This document shows, in pieces, positions 32,940 through 39,890 of a DNA stretch of 40,520 nucleotides (position 1 is its first letter; each line of letters starts with the position of its first letter). This DNA comes from Methanomassiliicoccales archaeon. Its GTDB lineage: Archaea > Thermoplasmatota > Thermoplasmata > Methanomassiliicoccales > UBA472. The notes under the pieces are model-generated. The model ran no database searches, was not told the origin of the DNA, and saw only the letters and a program-made list of their open reading frames with translations. The stretch covers positions 1 to 40,520 of the forward strand of contig JAPKYJ010000014.1 in the NCBI GenBank assembly GCA_026394375.1. The letters are read 5' to 3'. Both the position numbers and the translations under genes were made by a program.

Positions 32940-33521
32940 TCACCTTCCTCGGGTTAGGATGAGAACCGAGGTCGTCCCTCCCCAAAGCATTATTGAAATG
33001 ACTGCCACGGGCTCCGCCATCGGGACTGTCATCGTCCCCACCAGCACGATGATCGAGACCACCGGTGCAGCAATGGTCAAAAACAGACCGACCTTCCCTA
33101 TGACCTTCGACCGTCGCACTGGCCAGATGAGGGCCAGAAGGGCGATCATGAACAGGGAGAAGAAAGCCCAGCTGAATAAGGTGTGGACGCTTCCCGCCGT
33201 GACGGGGAAGAGGCCTATGCCGATGAGCGCAGCCGACGCTACCAACATCAGAGCGCAACCGATGCGCGACATCCAGTCTTTCCTCAGGGCGGTATAGAGC
33301 GCCGGAGTGAAGGCGACCATCATCGTCCCTGCCAGGACGATTCCGATGTTGAACAGGCACTTCCCCGGCCGGTCCCCGCCGAGATCGCTCAGGGTCTCCA
33401 CGCCGAAGATCCAGTGGCCGTCCGCGACCACAGCGGAGGTCCAGAGGATTGCGAAGCCCACCGCTCCAAGCAGGCCGGCTAGCGCGCTTGGCAGGATCCA
33501 CCACGGTTTGGACTCAGGCAT
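32940..33521 (-). CDS. DUF998-family membrane protein
   Basis: Integral membrane protein of 193 residues with six predicted hydrophobic segments (from WWILPSALAGLLGAVGF to the last one near VAVISIMLWGG). The loop after the first segment has VETLSDLGGD and the second begins with NIGIVLAG, both typical of DUF998. Function is unknown. ATG 33521 is about 30 bases downstream of a GATATT-type TATA (33544-33552); a GTG at 33530 adds three residues. Confidence 0.8.
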   Translation of the reverse strand: MPESKPWWILPSALAGLLGAVGFAILWTSAVVADGHWIFGVETLSDLGGDRPGKCLFNIGIVLAGTMMVAFTPALYTALRKDWMSRIGCALMLVASAALIGIGLFPVTAGSVHTLFSWAFFSLFMIALLALIWPVRRSKVIGKVGLFLTIAAPVVSIIVLVGTMTVPMAEPVAVISIMLWGGTTSVLILTRGR

Positions 33522-33589
33522 ATGGTCCACATCCGCATCGCAGGAATATCAATCTCGGCCTTGCTATCTAGAACAAAGGCGAAGTATTC

Positions 33590-33648
33590 ATCTCCCCTAC
33601 CACATACAGGTTCGAGCGCGACGCCCTGCGCCGCACTAGAGGGGAGAT
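33590..33648 (+). promoter_or_regulatory. Leader hairpin covering the ribosome site of the CorA-like gene
   Basis: ATCTCCCCT (33590-33598) is perfectly complementary to AGGGGAGAT (33640-33648), which contains the ribosome site just before ATG 33652. The 41-base loop holds further short complementary pieces (CAGG with CCTG; GCGC with GCGC). Formed in RNA, the stem would hide the ribosome site. This looks like translational control, but no known riboswitch class is recognisable. Confidence 0.5.
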
Positions 33649-33651
33649 AGC

Positions 33652-34833
33652 ATGGAGACCGGTTCGAAACCCGGATCTGCGAGTGCGGTTCAGAATGATG
33701 CAACCAGCGCAACCGCACCCGGTCCAGCGCCCGAGACCAAGGGGCAGAAAAAACCCAGTGGGGTGTGCGTCGCCCTGGTCCATGGTGGGAAACCGATCAA
33801 GCTGCAGGGGGACAGCCCCGCGGAATTCATTCCCACGATACAGGCCTCAGCTCTCGCCTGGATCAATTTTCCACTCCGAGACCTGGAGAAAGAGGGAACG
33901 GAAATCGCGGCCAAGTTGGGATTCAGCGACAACTTCGTCACCACCCTCCTGAAAGGAAGCTACTCAAATTACGAGGACAGGGAAGCAGAGCTAGGCATAC
34001 TCGTCCCCGCGGTTCGCATCACCGGGCTGGAGGTGCAAAGGTTCAGCCTCATCGTGCTCATCCGCAAGAACCTCATCCTCACCATGCACAATGAGGAAGT
34101 GACGCGGTTCGTACAGTTCTCCCGCTACGCGGACGTGTTCCTGCGGAAGCTGCCCGAAAGCATGCCCGGGGAGGATAAGCTCACCAACATGCTCGTCCGC
34201 ATACTGGATGAGAACAACAATCGCAATTTCGAGCAGCTGCGAGAGATAGAAGAGCAATCGGACTGGCTAAGCAAACAACTGGCAGATCCCAAGTCGCTCA
34301 GGGAACCCCTAGGCCGGAAGATCTATGAGATGAAGCACACCCTCATCGCTTACTTGAGCAACCTCTGGGCCACAGTGGACGTGCTCAACTCCCTACGGTT
34401 CGGAGATGCGGACGTGATCACCGACAACACCAAGGTGCTTTCCAAGATCACCTTGCTCATCGATGACGTCAACCGCCAGATCTCTCTTTCTGAGCATACC
34501 TCGGAAGTGCTCGCCTCTGGTCTGGAGGTGCTGCAATCCCTCTACAACAATCAGCTGCAGACGTTGAACAACCGCATGACCTTGGCGGTGACATGGCTCA
34601 CCATCCTAGGCACAGCGGTGCTAGTGCCGAACACATTGGCGACTTTCGTTAGCTCCCTCGCCGGCATGGATGAGAAGATGCAGCTGTGGTACTCGCTCGT
34701 GTTGGTACTCGCCACGGTGAACTCCACCTTACTGGCCTGGTGGTGGGTGAAGAACCGCATCATACTCCCTCGTTCTGGAGCGGATACTGCCGTCCTGGCG
34801 AAGGAAGCAGACATCCGGGTCAGAAAGAAGTGA
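33652..34833 (+). CDS. CorA-like divalent cation transporter lacking the GMN motif
   Basis: Membrane protein of 393 residues with the CorA layout: a large cytoplasmic alpha/beta and helical domain (to about residue 300), then two membrane segments at the C-terminus (TLAVTWLTILGTAVLVPNTL near 305-325 and YSLVLVLATVNSTLLAWWWV near 345-365). The usual GMN selectivity motif between the two helices is absent; the equivalent place has VPNTLATFV. It may carry another ion or act as a divergent CorA. The first ~45 residues are low-complexity. The ATG follows GGGGAG by five bases, inside the leader hairpin. Confidence 0.8.
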   Translation: METGSKPGSASAVQNDATSATAPGPAPETKGQKKPSGVCVALVHGGKPIKLQGDSPAEFIPTIQASALAWINFPLRDLEKEGTEIAAKLGFSDNFVTTLLKGSYSNYEDREAELGILVPAVRITGLEVQRFSLIVLIRKNLILTMHNEEVTRFVQFSRYADVFLRKLPESMPGEDKLTNMLVRILDENNNRNFEQLREIEEQSDWLSKQLADPKSLREPLGRKIYEMKHTLIAYLSNLWATVDVLNSLRFGDADVITDNTKVLSKITLLIDDVNRQISLSEHTSEVLASGLEVLQSLYNNQLQTLNNRMTLAVTWLTILGTAVLVPNTLATFVSSLAGMDEKMQLWYSLVLVLATVNSTLLAWWWVKNRIILPRSGADTAVLAKEADIRVRKK

Positions 34834-35102
34834 GCGCCAGGCGACCAATCCATCTGGAATGCGCCATATTCGGTAAATTCATCCAGGCTCAGTTGGAATA
34901 GCTTTTGCGTTCTGGGTCGTATGGCCCTGATGGAGGAATCGATTTGGCATCGCAGAGATTGCTGGAACGGCTGAACAAAGCCATCGCTTGGGAGATGCAG
35001 GTCAGTGTGCAGTGTATGTGGCAGCATGTGCGTCCTACGCTTCGATGGGCGAACTGGATCAATGCTCACCCCCTTTCGGTTCGAATTATCCACTAGGGCA
35101 AA

Positions 35103-35110
35103 TCATATAG
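35103..35110 (+). promoter_or_regulatory. TATA box of the DEAD-box helicase gene
   Basis: TCATATAG about 40-47 bases before ATG 35150. The rest of 34834-35149 (316 bases) holds no convincing gene; a 63-codon frame there looks like chance. Confidence 0.4.
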
Positions 35111-35149
35111 CCAAGCTCCATTATCGGTGGTTATTCAGCGTGGATCAAT

Positions 35150-36556
35150 ATGCCTCAGAGTTTCGAATCCTTGAAGATAGATGAGCGCATCATGCGCGCC
35201 ATCCGGAAAGCGGGTTGGCAAGAACCCACCCCAGTGCAAGAGGTGACCATACCACTCTTGTTGCAGGGAAAGGACGTCATGGCGCAGGCGCAGACCGGTA
35301 CGGGCAAGACCGCGGCTTTCGGCATCCCCATTCTCCAGTGTCTGAGAAAGGGAAAGAAGCCCAAGGCGCTAGTCCTGGCGCCCACGCGAGAACTAGCGGT
35401 CCAGGTCTCTGAGGAGCTGGGTCGGCTGGGCGAGTTCATGGGTTACCGCATTTTGGCCGTTTACGGCGGCACTTCCATCGAGAACCAGTTCGCAGAGCTG
35501 CAGAAAGGAGTGGAAGTGATCGTTGGCACGCCAGGTCGTGTGATCGACCATATGAAGCGAGGAACATTGGACCTGCGCGACCTCAACTTCCTCGTCCTGG
35601 ATGAGGCCGACCGTATGTTGGACATGGGGTTCATCGACGATATCCGCTGGATCCTATCCAAGTTGCCGAAGAACCGCATGACCATGCTCTTCTCCGCCAC
35701 CATACCGAGCGATGTGAGGGAGTTGGCCGCGCACTATATGCGCAATCCGGAGACGCTGATCATCAGCGAGGATGAGCTCGTTCTCCCTTCCACCGAGCAG
35801 GTGTATTTCAACGTCGGGCGGCGGAACAAGATATGGGCGCTGTGCCGGGTCCTGGACCGAGAGAAACCCAAGGCCATAATCTTCTGCTCCACCAAGCGCA
35901 TGGTGGACATTCTCACTCGCGCCCTCGTCTCCTACGGTTATCCGGCGGTGGCGCTCCATGGGGATCTCACGCAGGCGAGGAGGGAGAAGGTGCTCCAGGA
36001 CTTCCGCGAGAGCAAGGTTAACTTCCTGGTGGCAACGGACGTGGCCGCCCGGGGACTGGACATCGAGGGAGTCACCCACGTGATCAACTACGACGTGCCG
36101 GAGAATCCCGAGGTCTACGTGCACCGCATCGGAAGAACGGGAAGGGCGGGTAAGGAAGGCAAAGCGATCACCTTCGTTACCGCGGAGGAGCAGCACCTGC
36201 TCAGCAGCATCACCGACTTCTCGGGCGCGGGGGTGAAGAAAGAAGATGTTCCCGAAGTCGCCGGCAGGGAGACGGTGAGGAAGGTCTGGGACTTCGACGA
36301 GATGGCCGACATCTTCGGCATGGTCAAGTTCCGCATCAACTTCGGCCGCAAAGACAAAGCGACCAGCGCTGACCTCTCCGATCTCATCACCCGACTGGCC
36401 AGGATAAGCGACATGGCCGTGGGACACATCGATCTGGGCGAGTCCGAAAGCATAGTGGAAGTTCACCGGGATGTGGCCCTGAGGACCATGAGCGCCATGC
36501 GTGGGGCTCAGTCCAAGGGGAAGAAGATCACCTTCGAGCCGTTGCAGAAGAGGTAG
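35150..36556 (+). CDS. DEAD-box RNA helicase
   Basis: ATP-dependent RNA helicase of 468 residues. The Q-motif region is GWQEPTPVQ, motif I AQTGTGKT is at 47-54, and motif Ia is PTRELA. Then come TPGR, motif II DEAD at about 151, motif III SAT, and the second RecA domain with CSTKRMVD, ATDVAARGLD and HRIGRTGR at about 325. A C-terminal extension of about 90 residues resembles the RNA-binding domain of DbpA/CsdA-type helicases (FGMVKFRINFGRKDKATSADL). It probably acts in ribosome assembly or RNA unwinding. Convergent with the small basic protein gene. Confidence 0.94.
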   Translation: MPQSFESLKIDERIMRAIRKAGWQEPTPVQEVTIPLLLQGKDVMAQAQTGTGKTAAFGIPILQCLRKGKKPKALVLAPTRELAVQVSEELGRLGEFMGYRILAVYGGTSIENQFAELQKGVEVIVGTPGRVIDHMKRGTLDLRDLNFLVLDEADRMLDMGFIDDIRWILSKLPKNRMTMLFSATIPSDVRELAAHYMRNPETLIISEDELVLPSTEQVYFNVGRRNKIWALCRVLDREKPKAIIFCSTKRMVDILTRALVSYGYPAVALHGDLTQARREKVLQDFRESKVNFLVATDVAARGLDIEGVTHVINYDVPENPEVYVHRIGRTGRAGKEGKAITFVTAEEQHLLSSITDFSGAGVKKEDVPEVAGRETVRKVWDFDEMADIFGMVKFRINFGRKDKATSADLSDLITRLARISDMAVGHIDLGESESIVEVHRDVALRTMSAMRGAQSKGKKITFEPLQKR

Positions 36557-36561
36557 GCTCT

Positions 36562-36876
36562 CTAGCGGTAGAGCGTGTATTTGTCAAGGAGCTGGCAGAG
36601 ATAATCCGAGACATCCTTTCCGTATCCTCCCCGGGTTTCCACCTCGCGCACGTAATCCTTGGCCTCATTGATAGAGACCCGGGAGGCTTTGGCGATCATA
36701 TTGGCGATGACCGAGGACGCCAATGCCTCGTCCACCTTCGATTCGGCCAGGACCTCGCGGACATCGTACTTGAAAACACCTTCCCGCCTAAGATTCAACA
36801 TCGCGGTCCTGGTCCGCGTGGTTGGTTTCCTTTCGGTCTCAAATCTTCGTCCAGTGCGTCGACGGTACCTACTCAA
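36562..36876 (-). CDS. Small basic protein of unknown function
   Basis: Protein of 104 residues starting at TTG 36876. The N-terminus is very basic (SRYRRRTGRRFETERKPTTRTRT), then come helices (FKYDVREVLAESKVDEALASSVIANMIAKAS; SINEAKDYVREVETRG) and the end DYLCQLLDKYTLYR. It could bind nucleic acid, but no named family is recognised. The TTG is supported by a strong TATA at 36912-36924; ATG 36801 is the first standard alternative. Two inverted repeats lie between the TATA and the start. Confidence 0.7.
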   Translation of the reverse strand: MSRYRRRTGRRFETERKPTTRTRTAMLNLRREGVFKYDVREVLAESKVDEALASSVIANMIAKASRVSINEAKDYVREVETRGGYGKDVSDYLCQLLDKYTLYR

Positions 36877-36883
36877 GAGGATC

Positions 36884-36907
36884 GAATACTCCCGGGGTAT
36901 TCACCCC
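36884..36907. promoter_or_regulatory. Overlapping inverted repeats at the transcript start
   Basis: GAATAC-N7-GTATTC (36884-36902) and GGGGT-ATTC-ACCCC (36894-36907) share bases between the TATA and the start of the small basic protein gene. The position suits an operator; as RNA the second would form a tight hairpin. Confidence 0.4.
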
Positions 36908-36911
36908 GAAT

Positions 36912-36924
36912 GATATATTTAAAC
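36912..36924 (-). promoter_or_regulatory. TATA box of the small basic protein gene
   Basis: GTTTAAATATATC on the minus strand, about 36-48 bases before TTG 36876. Confidence 0.55.
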
Positions 36925-36992
36925 ATTTTGGGTGAAATCATCTCTCCAGGCGCATTCCTGGGTCTGAAAGCATCCTTTCTGCAATTGGACTA

Positions 36993-37021
36993 TGAATGAT
37001 TGGGTCATCTTGTATCATTCA
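36993..37021. repeat. 8-bp inverted repeat TGAATGAT/ATCATTCA
   Basis: Perfect 8-bp arms with a 13-base spacer, 19 bases beyond the 3' end of the ferredoxin gene. It may be its terminator hairpin or a protein site. Confidence 0.4.
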
Positions 37022-37039
37022 CGCGCTCGGAATGGGCGC

Positions 37040-37915
37040 TCACTCGGCCGTCACATCCACCAATGGCTCGATGCGCTCGATGGCCCGCTCCATGAAGCCT
37101 CGGTCGGTGATCCTCAGGGAGATGGCGCCCTTTGGACATATCTCCACGCACCGGGCGCATCCACGGCAGGTTGCCTGGTCGATGACCGCCTTCTTGTCCA
37201 CGATCTTCATCGCGCCCAAGTAGCAGGGATGCTTCTCCACGCAGGTGCCGCAACCCACGCACTTTGAGGCATCCACTATCACCTCCACTCCGGGCATCTT
37301 GGTCACGGTGCCAGCGATGCTCGAGTTCACGTTCGGAAGCATTTTCCATAAGCAGCAACAGGGACAGCAGGAGCATATGGATAGAAGGTTCTCCTTCTTC
37401 GTGCCTAGCCAGACGGAGTCGATCTTATCCCGGCCGATAAGGTGCACCAGGCCCGCCTCGCGGCACTTGCGCAAGTGCTCAAGCGCCTCTTCCATGGATA
37501 CCAGCCGTCCCATCTTAAGATCGATCTTGGTCACATCCTTTCCCAGGAAGATACAACCAAGGTTCGCGGGATAGTGCTCGCAGTGGTTGGAGCTGCGGCA
37601 CATGCAGCAGTTCATGAGGAAGCGGTATCTCGATTTGCGGATGAAATGCTCGATGACCTGCGAGGGCACCATGATGTTGGATGGCTCAGCTTGGACGTTC
37701 AGGTCGATGGTCCTGCGCTTCGCCTGCGTAGCTATCGCCACCTCGTCCTTGGGCAGGATGATTATGTCATCGCCACCGAAGAAGGCGATCTCCATGGTCT
37801 TGCCGATCAAGGGGACCTTCGTCATCTTGGCCAGGAAGAAGCGTTTCTTGAAACCGCTGCGAATGAGCCTGGTGTAGAGAGGGGTCATTCGGCCCATGCT
37901 CCAGAAGATGCCCAT
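37040..37915 (-). CDS. Cys-rich 2x[4Fe-4S] ferredoxin-domain protein
   Basis: Protein of 291 residues. The C-terminal ferredoxin domain has two cluster motifs, CVGCGTCVEKHPC and CRGCARCVEICPKG (about 218-265). In front of it are two other Cys groups: CCMCRSSNHCEHYP at about 102-115 and SICSCCPCCCLWK at about 180-192, more than the ferredoxin needs. The N-terminus (about 1-30) is basic and hydrophobic without a clear membrane helix. It may bind extra clusters or metals. It lies 38 bases after the ACT-domain gene on the same strand, so the two are probably cotranscribed. The physiological partner is unknown. Confidence 0.85.
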   Translation of the reverse strand: MGIFWSMGRMTPLYTRLIRSGFKKRFFLAKMTKVPLIGKTMEIAFFGGDDIIILPKDEVAIATQAKRRTIDLNVQAEPSNIMVPSQVIEHFIRKSRYRFLMNCCMCRSSNHCEHYPANLGCIFLGKDVTKIDLKMGRLVSMEEALEHLRKCREAGLVHLIGRDKIDSVWLGTKKENLLSICSCCPCCCLWKMLPNVNSSIAGTVTKMPGVEVIVDASKCVGCGTCVEKHPCYLGAMKIVDKKAVIDQATCRGCARCVEICPKGAISLRITDRGFMERAIERIEPLVDVTAE

Positions 37916-37953
37916 GCGGCGGTTAATGCCTTTCTATGAAGGTTGCTTGTTGC

Positions 37954-38352
37954 TCAGGTCCGGCTGCTAGCATCCAGATGTTCCATACCTATTCCCTCGA
38001 GGGCCTCTACCGCGCGAGAAAGGTCCTCCCTGGGGATGAGGATATGGTCGGTCTCGAACGAGGAGATGACGAACACCGGCACATCCACCTGGGCAAGAGC
38101 ATCCGTGACCAGTGCCAGGAAGCCTATCAGATCTTGGGGCAGCTTGACCTCGAACGTTAGCAGACGGTAGCGCCCCTTCCTCTTCTTGCCGATGACAGTG
38201 TAGCGACCTCGATGGTGGACGATCGCGAACGCATCTTGTATATCGAGAGTCTCAACATCCAAGGCCAGATCGTAGTCATCCGCGCTCACACTGAAGCCCA
38301 CCCGGTTCGTTCGAAGGAATTCCTGAGCCCGCACGATACGAGAACGCTCCAA
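37954..38352 (-). CDS. ACT-domain protein
   Basis: Protein of 132 residues of the type with tandem ACT-like halves. The N-terminal FLRTNRVGFSVSADDYDLALDVE is followed by FAIVHHRGRYTVIGKK, then LTFEVKLPQDLIGFLALVTDALAQVDVPVFVI with SSFETDHILIP. Such proteins bind amino acids or act as regulatory subunits. The start is TTG 38352, because no ATG is available before the conserved part. The gene precedes the ferredoxin gene. Confidence 0.75.
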   Translation of the reverse strand: MERSRIVRAQEFLRTNRVGFSVSADDYDLALDVETLDIQDAFAIVHHRGRYTVIGKKRKGRYRLLTFEVKLPQDLIGFLALVTDALAQVDVPVFVISSFETDHILIPREDLSRAVEALEGIGMEHLDASSRT

Positions 38353-38457
38353 GCGATGATTAGCCTTCTTATCGCTCGCTCGCGGGACTCTGAGTTGCCA
38401 GTTTGTGAGGAGAATACTAATACACTGAAGAATTACTCCAATGGCCTGGGGCAGAGA

Positions 38458-39051
38458 ATGAACGTCGGGCTCTTCGTCATGATATATGTGATCTGCGCGG
38501 CACTGTCCTTCCTGATCCGGCTAGCCTTCATGATGAGGATCGAAGAAAGGGGGGCCAGGAGGGGTTCTAGACTGGACCAGTTCCTGGTCGCTATGGTCGT
38601 TACGAGCATGGTGTTGCCATTGATCTTCATTCTGACCCCGATCTTGAACATCGCCAATTACTCGCTGCCCGACCCCGTTGCTTGGATCGGCGTTCTACTG
38701 ACCGCAGGGTCGCTCCTATTGTTGTGGAAATCCCATGCTGATCTGGGTACCAACTTCGCCCTTTCACCGAGCGTGAAGGGCAAGCAATCGCTTATCAAAC
38801 GAGGCATCTACCGCCGCGTCCGGCATCCGATGTACGCTTCGCTTTGGCTTTGGGCCTTCTCCATGCCACTTCTGCTCCAGAATTACATTGTGGGGTTCAT
38901 CTTCCTGATCTTCTTCAGTGCTTTCTACTTCGAGCGCGTGCCGCTGGAGGAGAAGATAATGAAGGAGAAGTTCGGGAAGGAATACCACGATTATATGTTG
39001 GAGACAGGGAGGGTCATTCCCAAGTTGAGGCTGTCTCGCCGGACGAATTAA
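38458..39051 (+). CDS. Isoprenylcysteine carboxyl methyltransferase-type membrane protein
   Basis: Integral membrane methyltransferase of 197 residues. Four to five hydrophobic segments (from VGLFVMIYVICAALSFLI to IVGFIFLIFFSAFY) are followed by the ICMT/PEMT signature: GIYRRVRHPMYASLWLW with the SAM-binding RHPMY, then FERVPLEEKIMKEKFGKEYHDYM. The substrate is unknown; a lipid or a small-molecule thiol is possible. ATG 38458 is preceded by GGGGCAGAGA. It is divergent from the ACT gene, though a gap of about 105 bases separates them. Confidence 0.85.
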   Translation: MNVGLFVMIYVICAALSFLIRLAFMMRIEERGARRGSRLDQFLVAMVVTSMVLPLIFILTPILNIANYSLPDPVAWIGVLLTAGSLLLLWKSHADLGTNFALSPSVKGKQSLIKRGIYRRVRHPMYASLWLWAFSMPLLLQNYIVGFIFLIFFSAFYFERVPLEEKIMKEKFGKEYHDYMLETGRVIPKLRLSRRTN

Positions 39052-39271
39052 CACTCGAGTCTAGGATTACGAAGATGGGGGGAAGGATTGCCATTGTGCG
39101 GCATGGTCAATGCTCGGCAGTTGGCACTTCTGCCCTGTATTGACGTAGAGAGTGCGGAAGAAGTCCACCAAGCTCTGTTCCATCATGAACCTCCATTTGG
39201 CATTCTCTCTCACCCTCAGTGGAAATCATTGACTACCGAGATTGACATCTAGCCCAGGTGGGGTGAAAAGG

Positions 39272-39547
39272 GTGGACCTCGTTCTTGAACTGCTGATCGT
39301 TTACTTCATTGTAAACGTGATATCATTCATCCTTTTCGCGGCTGATAAAAGGAAGGCGAAGATGAATCGGAGAAGGATATCTGAGAGAAGGCTGCTGTCG
39401 ATGGCAGCTATAGGTCCCTTCGGAGCCTACGCTGCGATGAAGGCCTTCAGGCACAAGACGAGGAAAACCAAGTTCATTCTAGTGCCATTGATGATGGTAG
39501 TGCATATCGCGATAGTCTCTTTTCTGATCTACAAGTTCATGATCTGA
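39272..39547 (+). CDS. DUF1294-family small membrane protein
   Basis: Protein of 91 residues from GTG 39272. The first membrane segment (LELLIVYFIVNVISFILFAA) is followed by the family motif DKRKAKMNRRRISERRLLSMAAIGPFGAY. A second segment near the end (FILVPLMMVVHIAIVSFLIY) completes the DUF1294 layout. Function is unknown. GTG 39263 is an alternative; AGGTGGGG upstream serves as ribosome site. The ~220 bases before it hold no other gene I can support. Confidence 0.75.
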   Translation: MDLVLELLIVYFIVNVISFILFAADKRKAKMNRRRISERRLLSMAAIGPFGAYAAMKAFRHKTRKTKFILVPLMMVVHIAIVSFLIYKFMI

Positions 39548-39747
39548 GAATGCACACCCCCCAAAAGCCGATGGCGTCTGGGATGAGAGACAAGCGACGC
39601 TAGAGATCGAGTTCCTCGTGGCGGCCGCAGAACCGACTTGGAAAGGAGGGACTCTGAAACCCTGTGCTCTTGTCAAATCGACCGACTCCTACAGGACCTT
39701 GTTCCTGACAGATGTCAACATTCCGTGGCTCCCCAGTCCCTGAAAAA

Positions 39748-39776
39748 CTCATTTCACTTTTCCTTCTATCTTTCAA
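39748..39776 (+). terminator. Pyrimidine-rich tract, possible transcription terminator
   Basis: A stretch of T/C-rich sequence (CATTTCACTTTTCCTTC and on) lies about 200 bases after the DUF1294 gene. Archaeal termination often occurs at T-tracts without a hairpin. The rest of 39548-39819 shows no gene. Confidence 0.3.
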
Positions 39777-39819
39777 TCAGGGAAAGCGATCCCGGCTTGC
39801 TCAATATTCGAGTGCACGA

Positions 39820-39890
39820 TGGTGCGGGCGTCGGGATTTGAACCGATGCCGAGCCAGACACTCGTTTTCCGAATTCGATTGAGTCGGATT
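39820..39890 (-). other. Degenerate class II tRNA 3' portion (anticodon arm to CCA), possible att site
   Basis: On the minus strand: an anticodon-type stem TCCGA/TCGGA with an oversized loop containing CTCAA, a long variable arm CGAG/CTCG, a T-arm with loop TTCAAAT but an irregular stem (ATCGG against CCCGA), acceptor 3' strand CGCCCGC, A, and encoded CCA. No 5' acceptor (GCGGGCG) or D-arm exists on the 5' side; an AT-rich gene lies there instead. The long variable arm says Leu or Ser type, and CTCAA would suit Leu(CAA). This is what the distal end of an element integrated into a tRNA gene looks like. Confidence 0.6.

Noticed and set aside
34905-35096. 63-codon frame between the CorA-like and helicase genes
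   Set aside because: No ribosome site or promoter at a suitable distance, and composition unlike a real protein; treated as intergenic.
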